Shown in pieces: positions 7,938 through 16,954 of a stretch of DNA of 32,949 nt (position 1 is its first letter; each line of letters starts with the position of its first letter). The stretch is from contig JAGBNH010000071.1 in assembly GCA_017634475.1 (NCBI GenBank), positions 1-32,949 of the forward strand. Direction: 5' to 3'. The DNA is from Eubacterium sp. GTDB lineage: Bacteria > Bacillota > Clostridia > Lachnospirales > Lachnospiraceae. The notes under the pieces were generated by a model that had not been told where the DNA came from, did no database searches, and saw only the letters and a program-made list of their open reading frames with translations. The translations under genes and the position numbers were made by a program.

Positions 7938-9365
7938 TTATTTCCCCATACAGAATTCTTTAAATATCTTATCTGCCAGATCATCCTCCAGGGTTTCACC
8001 GATGATCCGTCCCAGTGCCTCATAAGCCGCCATCAGGTCAATCGTATAGAAATCCTCGCCAACACCGGCCTGCAGACTGTCCTCCACCCGTTCCAGTGCA
8101 TCCTGCGCCTCATGCAACGCTTCAATATGACGGGTATTCAGCAGATAATCCTCCTGACTGTCCGTGAGCTTCCCTGCAAAGAACAGCTCCTGCACTGCCT
8201 TCGCCAAAGCATCCTTTCCATCTCCGGTCGCCGCGGAGATCTCGAGAATCCGGCAGAGCTCTCCGCTCCGGTCCGCCGTCGGAGTTCCCTCTTCCATAAG
8301 AAGCTTCCGGACCTCGTCCTTTGTGACCACCGTAGAAAGATCATTTTTATTAAGGAGCACGATCAATGGAACATCGAAAGACACCTCCATAAGGAGATCC
8401 GTTTCTTCCGTTGTCAGCGGCTCGGCCGCATCGATTACCAGTAGGATCAGATCAGCGGTACGAAGGGCTTCCTTAGCCCGCCTGACACCGATCTGCTCCA
8501 CCACATCTCCGGTTTCCCGGATTCCTGCGGTATCGATCAGGGTAAGCTGCACACCACCCAGCACAGCTTTCTCCTCCAGGGTATCCCGGGTCGTGCCTGC
8601 GATCTCGGTTACGATGGCCCGCTCTTCTCCCAGCAACAGATTCAGGACCGAGGATTTCCCTGCATTCGGCCGTCCGACGATAGCCGTACGAATCCCCTCC
8701 CGCAGTAGTCTACCCTCCTTCGCAGAAGAAAGCAACCGGGAAATATTTTTTTTGCAATCCGCAAGGATGGGGGCCAGATGCTCCGGATAATCCTCCAGAC
8801 TGTAGTTCTCCGGATCATCCAGAGCCGATTCAATATAAGCCGTTTCATATAACAACTTCTCCCGAAGCTCTGTCACCCGATTCGACAGTCCTCCCTGAAG
8901 CTGACGGAGAGATGCAGAAAGCGCACGTTCATTTTCCGCAGCGATCACATCCATCACGGCCTCAGCCTCGGTGAGATCGATGCGTCCTCCAAGATATGCG
9001 CGCTTTGTGAACTCCCCGGGTTCAGCCAGACGGGCACCTGCTTTGATCAGCTCCTCAAGCACCCGGTGAAGTACCAGCGGCCCACCATGACAGGAGAACT
9101 CCACAACATCCTCTGTAGTATAGGTATGAGGTGCCCGCATCACCAATGCGATCACCTCATCGAGTACAGAAGTATTCCTTTCTTCCGGCATACAGGCAAC
9201 CAGGTGCCCGTATGCCGCCGTATAGCTTTTTAGTTCTTTGAGCCTCCGTTTTCCCCGAAACAGCCGTTCACCGATCTCCACAGCGAGGGGGCCGCTCAGC
9301 CGGACGATCCCGATGCCTGAGCTTCCCGTTCCAGAAGAAATGGCACAGATCGTTTCGTTATTCAT
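7938..9365 (-). CDS. mnmE: tRNA uridine modification GTPase MnmE
   Basis: MnmE (TrmE) is the GTPase partner of MnmG in wobble-uridine modification. The 475 residues start with [23 protein letters not shown], the tetrahydrofolate-binding domain. Helical regions flank an inserted G domain with GRPNAGKSS (P-loop), the TTRDT switch, DTAGIRET and NKNDL. The protein ends in FCMGK, matching the conserved C-terminal Cys motif. The ATG at 9365 is chosen over an upstream ATG because GAGAGG lies about eight bases before it and the next residues match the family N-terminus. It lies two bases before mnmG. The gene upstream on the same strand is the EAL protein, separated by 111 bases that contain a long inverted repeat. 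No clear promoter was seen in that gap. Confidence 0.95.
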   Translation of the reverse strand: MNNETICAISSGTGSSGIGIVRLSGPLAVEIGERLFRGKRRLKELKSYTAAYGHLVACMPEERNTSVLDEVIALVMRAPHTYTTEDVVEFSCHGGPLVLHRVLEELIKAGARLAEPGEFTKRAYLGGRIDLTEAEAVMDVIAAENERALSASLRQLQGGLSNRVTELREKLLYETAYIESALDDPENYSLEDYPEHLAPILADCKKNISRLLSSAKEGRLLREGIRTAIVGRPNAGKSSVLNLLLGEERAIVTEIAGTTRDTLEEKAVLGGVQLTLIDTAGIRETGDVVEQIGVRRAKEALRTADLILLVIDAAEPLTTEETDLLMEVSFDVPLIVLLNKNDLSTVVTKDEVRKLLMEEGTPTADRSGELCRILEISAATGDGKDALAKAVQELFFAGKLTDSQEDYLLNTRHIEALHEAQDALERVEDSLQAGVGEDFYTIDLMAAYEALGRIIGETLEDDLADKIFKEFCMGK

Positions 9366-9412
9366 TTCCTTTTCCTCTCTCATTTTCGAACCCTTCATGC
9401 GGCATGCTTTAC

Positions 9413-9467
9413 GGGTCAATTCGGGTCACATGAGACTGCGCGGGCGCACCCATGGACCCTCTGACCC
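9413..9467. repeat. Nested inverted repeat between the EAL gene and mnmE
   Basis: GGGTCA (9413-9418) pairs with TGACCC (9462-9467), and the inner GGGTC (9423-9427) pairs with GACCC (9455-9459). The loop contains a GC-rich segment that can form its own small hairpin. There is no T-run on either side, so it is not a typical intrinsic terminator. It may be a REP-like element or an RNA-processing structure between two leftward genes. Confidence 0.5.
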
Positions 9468-9476
9468 TGTCATTGA

Positions 9477-12400
9477 TTAATGCGAACTAAATAATAGATT
9501 TCCATCGTCATCGGTGATCTCCACCTCCGACATGCCCCGTTCATTGATAAAACGCTCCGGGATGGCGTTGGTGACAGTACCCCGTTCGGCCTTCATAAAC
9601 ACCTTCATATCCACATCCCGCAAATGGATCATCGTATCCGGACTCATCCCTCCAAAAACAAAGCCCTCCCTGCCAGCGCCCTTGTAACGCACAGCAGAAG
9701 AGTCAATCTCGATCATAGAGGTTCCCTCCAGACTACCCAAAGCAGCAGAGGAATCGGCCCGCACATTCAGATGTATGGACATGTCATGCATGATCAGCTC
9801 CACGTATTCGCCACTGATCGATCCCAAAACAACAGTTCTCGTACCGCTGCTTGTGCAACGGAACAAGGATTCCCGAATCTCGATCCGTGATGATGCTTTC
9901 ATATTACCGACACAGACCCCTTCACGGAACGCATTGTCGATAAACATGTCACATTCCGCAAATATCAGCTTATCCATGCCATATAAAGAACCGATACCCA
10001 CACCTGAGCTTCCGCTGAGATACAGCGAAAATTTGCCTTTGTTGATCCTTGTTTTTCCACCATACCCGGAACCGATGCCAATGATATTCTTTCCGTTTGC
10101 TTCTATGGTCACTTCACCATCCTGATAGAATTCGATGGTTCCGTGCCCCTTATCCTGAGCATTTCCGATGCCGTAGATATCCGTGCCGTTCAGCATCAGC
10201 CTCAGGTTTCCATCCCCCTCAAGGGTAAGCTCCGCACCCTCCGGGACCAGGATCCCACCGCCATCCAGCCGGTTTTCTCCTACCAGATGCAGCCGCATCT
10301 TTGAATTCTCCGCCATGCGGATACAGGGGCGCTGTTTCTGATTGGAAAGCATCACATTTTCCAGAGTCACGCTGCCGTCATACCCCTCCATAACCTCGAT
10401 GTGGATGTTGGAGCTGACATTCGGACTTCCGGCAATGGTAATGTCCCTGCAGGTTGAGTCCTTGTCTCCGATAATGATCGTTGTCTTATCTTCCTTGATC
10501 AGGTTGTTCATCATAACACGTGTGGTCATACCGGCCACATATACATGATCGCTGATGCCATCCATCCGTTCACGATGAAAACGACAGATCTCCATCTTCA
10601 TGGCGCTGTCGATGGAGGTCAGGACCTCTGCACTCGGCCGTGCCACATAGAAGCCCTGGATCAGGTCCGCGCCCAGCCGGATCACTGTCTGAAGCTCATC
10701 CCGGGTTTCAACACCCTCCGCCAGAGCAAGGATCTTATTCTCATGGCAGAATTCAATGATATTCCTTACGAAATGCTGTTTCTGGGCACTGTTCTGGATT
10801 TCGGACAGAAGCGACCTGTCGATTTTTACACAATCCGGCATGTAACGAAGGAGATTGCTGACATTGGAGTAACCCGTACCGTAATCATCTACAGCGATAC
10901 CAGTACCCATACTCCGCAGCCTCGTCTTAAGTCCCTCCAGTTGTTCGTCCTCCAGTTCCGCCTGCTCCGTGAGTTCAACAACGATCTGCTCCGAATGTGC
11001 CTTAAGCTTTTCCTCTACCAGCGCATCATCCTCCCGGGTCAGCTTAACCCCGGGAATACTGTTGATAAATACTCTTTTGTTTTCGAACAGCTGCGGATCC
11101 TCATCAACCCGCTTCAGTACATTCAGGAAGGTGGCCTTCTCGATATCCCTGATCCGCCCCAGACTGTTGGCATATCGAATGATGGTCAGCGGCGGGATTT
11201 TCTTTCCCGAATTGGATCGCATCAGCGCCTCATACGAATAGATTTCGCCATCCTCGGCACGAACGATGGGCTGGAAGTAGTAGGTCAGAAGATTTTCATC
11301 CAGTATCCGGCGAACCTCCTCCCGATCAGCCCGCTCCTCCTCTGTAAGTGCCGCATCCGACTCCCTCTCCTGTGTCCCGGGAATCGGGAATTTCGGTTCA
11401 ACATCGGCCACCAGGATCTTATTATATTCCTCCAGTGCCATGGTCCTGCGCAGCGATTCCAGGCCACGGCAGACCGAATTAAACCACTGACGGGCAACCG
11501 TATTATAGGACCTTGCCTCTTCACCGTAATCCATCACCGCATAACCGAAGGATTTTTCTTCATAGAAGAGGGGAACCACAAGATGCCCCACCGGAGTCTT
11601 GGCTCTCACATCCTCCATCATCATCTCTGTGTCAAGGAGCCGGTTCACTCCCACATAGCTTCGCTCGGGATCCAGCAGATCGTAGGAGAGCACATGAAGC
11701 ATCTTTGCCGGATAACCCTCGGACAGGAACATGTTCTTCAATACCTGCTCCGGCACCAGCCAGTGCTCATCGATATAGATATCCATCCGCTTCACGCCGG
11801 TAAGGAAATAAATATAATCATAAACTGTGCGGAAGAATTCCTCCACATTTGCGGCCAAAAGCATATCCTCCATCAGGAAATCATGAAGCGACTGATATCC
11901 GCCCTCCGTATTCCCTGTGGCCCATTCTGCTCTGCGAAAATCCGCAGGGTTCAGCTCCGGCATACTGCAGCCGCAGCTCTCCCCGATAAAGAGCTTCGTC
12001 CGGGGATTCGGTTCCTCCGGCTTCTTACCTTCCATCAGCTGCATCAATGCTTCCACCGCATAGCTGCCATAGTAAGCTCCCGGAATATAGGTGGAGGTAA
12101 TGGGTTTCGGACTGGACCATCCTTCCTCCGAGGTACCATATCCAACAACCGCTATATCTTCGGGAATCCGCATTCCTCCCCGATCCATCCCGATGGCAAC
12201 GCCGATGGCCATGGGATCATTTGCACAAACTACGGCCTGGGGCATATCCTCCGGCTTACGCAGAAGCTCCTCAGCCACACTGGTACCGCAGAAATACCAG
12301 AAATCCCCATAAAAAATACGATCCTCGCGAACCTGTATCCCATGATCCTTCATTGACTGACGATAGGCTTCAAGTCTTCGTTTGGAATGCACATGATTTT

Positions 12401-12824
12401 TCCGCCCGGTAAGATATGCGATATCCGTCATCCCATGTTTTTCGATCATATGGCTGATGGTGTCATACACCGCACCGTAGCCATCTGTCCAGAAGGTATG
12501 GAAATACTCGCTTTCCGTATCTACGCAGATCACCGGCCCGGAGTAGCAGGCATGCAGCTTCTCCTGAATCTTCTGTTCCACCCCCGGCGTCTGAATCATA
12601 TCGGAAAGAACAATCACTCCGGAAAAAGCAGAGTAATTGATCAGATTAAAGATATTCGACTCCCCGATCTCCCGTGCCTTGCTGTTCTGATATTTAATAT
12701 ACATGGAAAATACTGAAACATCGTAATCCAGAGAGAATGCTTTCTCCATTACACCACGGATAAAGTCACTTTGATAGTCTTCATCAGCCTGAGCGACCAG
12801 TAATGCTATCTTTTGTCTCTCCAT
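9477..12824 (-). CDS. LacI-like sensor / EAL phosphodiesterase fusion with beta-helix-like C-terminal domain
   Basis: This 1115-residue protein has no signal peptide or membrane helix and should be cytosolic. Residues 1-285 resemble a LacI-type periplasmic-binding fold (ANDPMAIGVAIG, PEDIAVVGYG) without the DNA-binding helix-turn-helix. Residues 300-470 may be a GAF-like sensor. Residues 503-745 are an EAL domain that would break down cyclic di-GMP. All expected catalytic residues are visible: E532 in YEALMR, N588, E617, D646-D647 in VDDYGTG, K667, E703 in AEGVET and Q723. No GGDEF domain is present. Residues about 785-1070 repeat short Gly/Ile/Thr-rich strands (GIGSGYGG, GVGIGSLYG) like a parallel beta-helix, unusual for a cytosolic signalling protein. 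GGGGGTG lies about seven bases before the ATG. Ligand sensing by the N-terminal domain is inferred. Confidence 0.85.
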   Translation of the reverse strand: MERQKIALLVAQADEDYQSDFIRGVMEKAFSLDYDVSVFSMYIKYQNSKAREIGESNIFNLINYSAFSGVIVLSDMIQTPGVEQKIQEKLHACYSGPVICVDTESEYFHTFWTDGYGAVYDTISHMIEKHGMTDIAYLTGRKNHVHSKRRLEAYRQSMKDHGIQVREDRIFYGDFWYFCGTSVAEELLRKPEDMPQAVVCANDPMAIGVAIGMDRGGMRIPEDIAVVGYGTSEEGWSSPKPITSTYIPGAYYGSYAVEALMQLMEGKKPEEPNPRTKLFIGESCGCSMPELNPADFRRAEWATGNTEGGYQSLHDFLMEDMLLAANVEEFFRTVYDYIYFLTGVKRMDIYIDEHWLVPEQVLKNMFLSEGYPAKMLHVLSYDLLDPERSYVGVNRLLDTEMMMEDVRAKTPVGHLVVPLFYEEKSFGYAVMDYGEEARSYNTVARQWFNSVCRGLESLRRTMALEEYNKILVADVEPKFPIPGTQERESDAALTEEERADREEVRRILDENLLTYYFQPIVRAEDGEIYSYEALMRSNSGKKIPPLTIIRYANSLGRIRDIEKATFLNVLKRVDEDPQLFENKRVFINSIPGVKLTREDDALVEEKLKAHSEQIVVELTEQAELEDEQLEGLKTRLRSMGTGIAVDDYGTGYSNVSNLLRYMPDCVKIDRSLLSEIQNSAQKQHFVRNIIEFCHENKILALAEGVETRDELQTVIRLGADLIQGFYVARPSAEVLTSIDSAMKMEICRFHRERMDGISDHVYVAGMTTRVMMNNLIKEDKTTIIIGDKDSTCRDITIAGSPNVSSNIHIEVMEGYDGSVTLENVMLSNQKQRPCIRMAENSKMRLHLVGENRLDGGGILVPEGAELTLEGDGNLRLMLNGTDIYGIGNAQDKGHGTIEFYQDGEVTIEANGKNIIGIGSGYGGKTRINKGKFSLYLSGSSGVGIGSLYGMDKLIFAECDMFIDNAFREGVCVGNMKASSRIEIRESLFRCTSSGTRTVVLGSISGEYVELIMHDMSIHLNVRADSSAALGSLEGTSMIEIDSSAVRYKGAGREGFVFGGMSPDTMIHLRDVDMKVFMKAERGTVTNAIPERFINERGMSEVEITDDDGNLLFSSH

Positions 12825-12871
12825 TCATTCACCCCCTTGGCTCCGAAATTGAATCCTTCCCCATAGTCCCT

Positions 12872-12900
12872 ATTTTAGCAAACAGAAGAGTTTTGGTCTA
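12872..12900 (-). promoter_or_regulatory. Possible sigma-A-like promoter for the EAL gene
   Basis: Reading leftward, TAGACC (12900-12895), 17 bases and TAAAAT (12877-12872) give a moderate promoter about 47 bases before the start codon. It lies in the 185-base gap between divergent genes; no clear promoter for the rightward ABC permease was found in the same gap. Confidence 0.4.
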
Positions 12901-13009
12901 CCATTCATTTTTAATCTTTTTTTAATCTTTTGCAAAGGATTGATTCATTTTTCGGCGTTATAGTGGCATCGTTGAAAGGAAACCCAAAAACAAAGAGGAG
13001 GAAAAAGAG

Positions 13010-15517
13010 GTGAAGGTTTTTCTTAAGTACATCGTACGAAACATGCTCGAGAAGAAAAGCAGATTCTTCCTGCTGATCATTTCCATCGCCATCAGTACCG
13101 CGCTTCTCGTGGGAAGTGCAGGGATCGTGGATGTGATCGTAGACAGCTTCAGCGAACCATATGAAGCCGCCAGAGAAGGGCAGGATATCAGCATCATGTC
13201 CGGATCCGAGGATCCGTTCATCGCACTTGAAAGCATAGACCAGACAGGGCTTACCGATCTACGCGGCGAGCTTTGTACCACCGGCGTCATCACGGATGGC
13301 GACCGGATCAATTACATACAGATCCACGGACGCACGGCATTCAGCGGAAATCTGACCGCCGGAACCACAGAGTTCATGCAGAAGACAGGTTCCGAGGCTC
13401 AGCCCTCCTGTATCATTTCCCAGAGAATCGCCGATAAAAAGGGACTGAAACCTGGCGACAAGCTCCGGTTCTTCCTTTCCGGGGAGGAAACAACATTTAC
13501 CGTAGAAGCCATCTGCGGACCGGAGGGAATTTTTGCCTCCGATCAGGCCGAGAATTTTACCATGATGATCCCCTACGGATGGTTAGAGCAAAAGCTTCAG
13601 GCTGACGGAAAATTCAATGTGATCACTGCAAAGCTTACCGAAACCGATCCGTCAGCGGAAACGATCCGCTCTTTTGTAAGCAAGTATAACGTGGATCATC
13701 CGGAGCTTTCAGCCGGAATCCTGAACAATACGGAGGTTTACTCCGATTCATCCATAACCCTCGGCCTCTACTTCATGATGGCCATCGTGGTGATCGTTAG
13801 CGGCATCATCATTTACGGCGTATTCAAGCTGGTGATCACTGAACGGCTTTCCACCATTGGAACCTTCATGAGTCAGGGCGCCACAAGAAAAAAAGTGGAA
13901 AGGATCATCCTGATGGAAGGTCTGATGTATGCTCTGGTGGCAGGTGTCGTGGGCTGTGTCCTGGGAGAGACGCTTCTCTTCTTCGTCGGAAGACTCACTT
14001 CTCCGCTGGCGGAATACGAGATCTACCCGGAGTTCCACATTAACCCCATCCATATCCTGATCGGTATGATCTTCGCCATCGTTCTTTCCGTATTCTCCGC
14101 ATGGCTTCCGGTACGTTCCGTACGTCGTCTGGAAGCCAAGGATGTGATCCTGAACCGCGTTGAACAGAGGAATGGCAAGGTTATGGCAAAGCGGATCATC
14201 GGCGCCGTCCTGATCCTTTTCGCCGCAAGCAGCTTCTTCCTTACGGGGGATGCTAAGGCAAATGTAGCTCCCTTCGGATTCACGGCAGCCTTCGCAGGCA
14301 TCATACTCATTACCCCGTCCATCGTAAAGGGCGCTTCCTGGCTGTTAGCCAGAGCATTTAAGAACAATGCAACCCTTTACCTTACGATGAACAACATCCA
14401 CAGCTCCAAGCTTCTTCGGAACAACATCGTACTGATCGTCATTTCCCTGTCATCTGTGCTGATGATCGCTTCCTTCGGAAAGAGCATGACGGATCTGGTA
14501 ACCGACGCCTACGCAAAGGCAAACTACGACTACAGCATCTCAGAGATCCTGAACGGAGACCCCACGACCTCCACCACCGATCAGATCATAAATAAGCTGA
14601 AAACCCTGGAGGGCGTAAAGCTGGAAACCATCACCCCATGCTACAATGCTATGGGAACATCGGATAATGACGCATCATTGATCATGCTCGGCGTTAAACC
14701 CGAGGGCTTCGGTACTACCTACGATAAATATTTTGAAGTATCGGAAAAATACCAGAAGGAATTCGACGCACTGGAGAACTCCCGGGGCAGAGAGGTCCTT
14801 CTCCCCATAAAGCTTCAGAAACAGCTGAAGAAAAATGTGGGCGACACCATCGATGTAACGGTGAATGCCAGCACGGTGCCCTTCAAGATCATCGGGATCT
14901 ATGACGGAAAGGTATACAACGCAGGTCTCTGCATCCTGATCAGAGATGAGGTACTGAAACAGGAGTTCCACATAAAGGAAGCGAACACGATCTACTTTGC
15001 AGCCAGCGGAAACAACGCGGAAATTGAAAACGAAATGGCCCCCTATCTCAAATCTCTGGGCGCAACCTGGAGAACCAAGGCAGAAGACACAAAACTTAAC
15101 GATGAACAGAATCAGCAGATCGTCATGATCATGTCCATTTTCTCCTATCTGGCAATGATCATCGCATCCATCGGTGTATTCAACAACATCACCATTTGCT
15201 TCATCCAGAGAAAACGGGAGATGGCAGTGATGGCTTCTGTGGGAATGAGCAAGAGCGGACGTATGAGCCTGCTGCTGGCCGAAAGCCTGGCTTCCGTAGC
15301 CTTCAGCATCCTGCTCTGTATCCCACTCACAATCCTGCTTTCGGATCTGATGACAGGCTTCTGCAGCTTCATCGGTCTGCCCATGCATGTGGCATTCAGC
15401 TGGGCTGAGCTTCCGATCTACGCAGCCATCATCACCGGCATCATCCTGATCGCCTCTCTGTCTACCATGCTGAAAAGCCGAAAACTGTCTGTGGTTCAGG
15501 AACTGAAATATGAATAA
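13010..15517 (+). CDS. FtsX/MacB-type ABC transporter permease
   Basis: This 835-residue membrane protein has the two-module FtsX layout. One N-terminal helix (about 18-42) is followed by a large extracellular domain and three helices (about 246-366). A further two or three helices follow near 393-480, then a second extracellular domain (about 490-700) and three C-terminal helices to 820. The first four-helix module has ITERLSTIGTFMSQGATRKKV before its second helix; the second has IQRKREMAVMASVGMSKSGR. Both are typical FtsX-family cytoplasmic loops. The family uses ATP to drive shape change for export of peptides or lipoproteins, or for antibiotic resistance or sensing. The substrate is unknown. 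The start is GTG at 13010 with AGGAGG eight bases upstream. The ATPase gene follows. Confidence 0.88.
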   Translation: MKVFLKYIVRNMLEKKSRFFLLIISIAISTALLVGSAGIVDVIVDSFSEPYEAAREGQDISIMSGSEDPFIALESIDQTGLTDLRGELCTTGVITDGDRINYIQIHGRTAFSGNLTAGTTEFMQKTGSEAQPSCIISQRIADKKGLKPGDKLRFFLSGEETTFTVEAICGPEGIFASDQAENFTMMIPYGWLEQKLQADGKFNVITAKLTETDPSAETIRSFVSKYNVDHPELSAGILNNTEVYSDSSITLGLYFMMAIVVIVSGIIIYGVFKLVITERLSTIGTFMSQGATRKKVERIILMEGLMYALVAGVVGCVLGETLLFFVGRLTSPLAEYEIYPEFHINPIHILIGMIFAIVLSVFSAWLPVRSVRRLEAKDVILNRVEQRNGKVMAKRIIGAVLILFAASSFFLTGDAKANVAPFGFTAAFAGIILITPSIVKGASWLLARAFKNNATLYLTMNNIHSSKLLRNNIVLIVISLSSVLMIASFGKSMTDLVTDAYAKANYDYSISEILNGDPTTSTTDQIINKLKTLEGVKLETITPCYNAMGTSDNDASLIMLGVKPEGFGTTYDKYFEVSEKYQKEFDALENSRGREVLLPIKLQKQLKKNVGDTIDVTVNASTVPFKIIGIYDGKVYNAGLCILIRDEVLKQEFHIKEANTIYFAASGNNAEIENEMAPYLKSLGATWRTKAEDTKLNDEQNQQIVMIMSIFSYLAMIIASIGVFNNITICFIQRKREMAVMASVGMSKSGRMSLLLAESLASVAFSILLCIPLTILLSDLMTGFCSFIGLPMHVAFSWAELPIYAAIITGIILIASLSTMLKSRKLSVVQELKYE

Positions 15518-15548
15518 TGCAAAAAACACCCAAATGGAGGAATATACA

Positions 15549-16241
15549 ATGAACGCAATCGAAGTAAAGGATTTATGCAGATCTTTTGTAAACGGAAAAC
15601 AGACCACAGAGGTCCTGAAGCACATTAACCTGAAAGTAGAAAAGGGCGAGTTTGTATCCATCATGGGGCCCTCCGGAAGCGGAAAATCCACTCTGCTCTA
15701 TCTTCTCGGCGGTCTGGATCAGCCTTCCAAAGGTAGCGTATCCGTGTGCGGGAACGATCTCAGCACCCTTTCCGACAAGGAACTGTGCCATATGCGAAAT
15801 CATGAGCTCGGATTTGTATTCCAGTTCTACAATCTGGTTCCGAACCTGAGTGTAGAAGATAACATCGCCCTTCCTCTCACCCTCGCCGGTGAGAAGATAA
15901 AGGATCATCAGGATAAGATCGAAGAAGTTCTTGACCTGATCGGGATGAAGGACAAGCGGAAGCTTACTCCCCGGGAACTTTCCGGCGGACAGCAGCAGCG
16001 TGTAGCCATCGCACGCGCCCTTGTCTTTGATCCGGACATTCTCTTCCTGGATGAGCCCATCGGGAATCTGGACAGTAAGACCGGCATGCGCCTGATGGAG
16101 CTCTTCCGCAAGATCAACCGTAAATACGGCAAGACCATCATTCAGGTAACACATTCTGAAGAAGCTGCATATTACGGAACAAAGCTTGTACGAATTTCTG
16201 ATGGTGAGATCGAATCCATACATCTTGTAAAGTCTGCATAA
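15549..16241 (+). CDS. ABC transporter ATP-binding protein (MacB/LolD type)
   Basis: This 230-residue ATPase drives the FtsX-type permease encoded just upstream. It shows Walker A GPSGSGKST, the Q-loop in FVFQFYNLVPNLSVEDNI, signature LSGGQQQRVAIARAL, Walker B ILFLDEP and the switch His in VTHSEEAA. The D-loop reads IGNLD where LolD/MacB proteins usually have TGNLD. The start at 15549 is chosen because GGAGG lies eight bases before it and the protein then begins MNAIEVKDL as in the family. An upstream in-frame ATG at 15510 overlaps the permease end but has no ribosome site. The gene order permease then ATPase is the reverse of the common order. A strong terminator follows. Confidence 0.92.
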   Translation: MNAIEVKDLCRSFVNGKQTTEVLKHINLKVEKGEFVSIMGPSGSGKSTLLYLLGGLDQPSKGSVSVCGNDLSTLSDKELCHMRNHELGFVFQFYNLVPNLSVEDNIALPLTLAGEKIKDHQDKIEEVLDLIGMKDKRKLTPRELSGGQQQRVAIARALVFDPDILFLDEPIGNLDSKTGMRLMELFRKINRKYGKTIIQVTHSEEAAYYGTKLVRISDGEIESIHLVKSA

Positions 16242-16273
16242 GCAGATCACACTTCCATGGATTATTGTTTCCG

Positions 16274-16317
16274 AAAAAAACCTGTACCCCGGTTTCCCGG
16301 GATACAGGTTTTTTTTC
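16274..16317. terminator. Strong bidirectional terminator
   Basis: The arms 16274-16292 and 16297-16317 form a long stem with one mismatch, an A-run on the left and eight Ts on the right. It ends the ABC operon rightward and the phosphatase gene leftward. Confidence 0.9.
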
Positions 16318-16346
16318 TGATACAACTCTCACTCACATTTTCTTTT

Positions 16347-16823
16347 TTACAATCTGTGTCTTTCCGCAATCTGTTTCAGCAATGCTTCACACCCAAGCAC
16401 CACATCCTTGTATGTACTCCGGAAATCCCCGGTATACCAAGGATCTGCAATCCCTCGTTCACTCCCGGCAAAGCTGAGAAGCTTCGTTACCTTTCCCTCC
16501 GGATCGTCCCCCAGGATCTGCTTCATATACCGTATATTCGTATCTTCCATTCCGATCAGATAATCATACCGGTCATAATCCTCTCTCACCAGCTTTCTTG
16601 CCCGCTTTCCATCACAACGGATCCCATGCCGGGCCAATTCCTCTCTTGCGGGAGGATATACCGGATTCCCAACACCATTCCATATCTCTTCACTACTGGT
16701 GGCCGCAGACTCAATATGAAAGTATTCCGTCATCCCGGCCTTCTTCACCATGTCCTTCATTACGAACTCACACATTGGAGATCTGCAGATATTTCCATGG
16801 CAGACAAACAGTACTCTGATCAT
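16347..16823 (-). CDS. Low-molecular-weight protein-tyrosine phosphatase
   Basis: This 158-residue protein would remove phosphate from tyrosine in cytosolic proteins; in Firmicutes relatives act on cell-wall or capsule regulators and stress proteins. The catalytic loop VCHGNICRSP carries C8 and R14. The general-acid Asp is D127 in ADPWYTGDF. Length is normal. The start is the ATG at 16823, with GGGG eight bases upstream; a TTG two codons earlier is less likely. A possible promoter lies at 16848-16875. It is transcribed alone and shares its terminator with the converging ABC operon. It marks the left edge of the accessory region. Confidence 0.93.
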   Translation of the reverse strand: MIRVLFVCHGNICRSPMCEFVMKDMVKKAGMTEYFHIESAATSSEEIWNGVGNPVYPPAREELARHGIRCDGKRARKLVREDYDRYDYLIGMEDTNIRYMKQILGDDPEGKVTKLLSFAGSERGIADPWYTGDFRSTYKDVVLGCEALLKQIAERHRL

Positions 16824-16847
16824 CCTCAAAACCCCGTATTTTTGTGC

Positions 16848-16875
16848 AGTATACCTGTCTTTGTGAACTAAACAA
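16848..16875 (-). promoter_or_regulatory. Possible promoter for the phosphatase gene
   Basis: Reading leftward, TTGTTT (16875-16870), a 16-base spacer and TATACT (16853-16848) lie about 24 bases before the phosphatase start codon. The -10 box is good and the -35 box is partial. Confidence 0.4.
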
Positions 16876-16954
16876 TCTTATTGTCAAGGTTTGAATGTCT
16901 TCCTTCATTATTAACACCAGGAGGACACAAAATGCAGTGTGATGGAATTATTCT

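Noticed and set aside
10545..12356. Long open frame of 603 codons on the plus strand opposite the EAL gene
   Set aside because: It is the reverse-strand shadow of a gene with all EAL motifs and a good ribosome site. It has no ribosome site or recognisable domain of its own.
12901..13009. Rightward promoter for the FtsX-type ABC operon
   Set aside because: Candidate boxes such as TTGCAA or TTGATT have wrong spacing to TATAGT; no confident pair was found.
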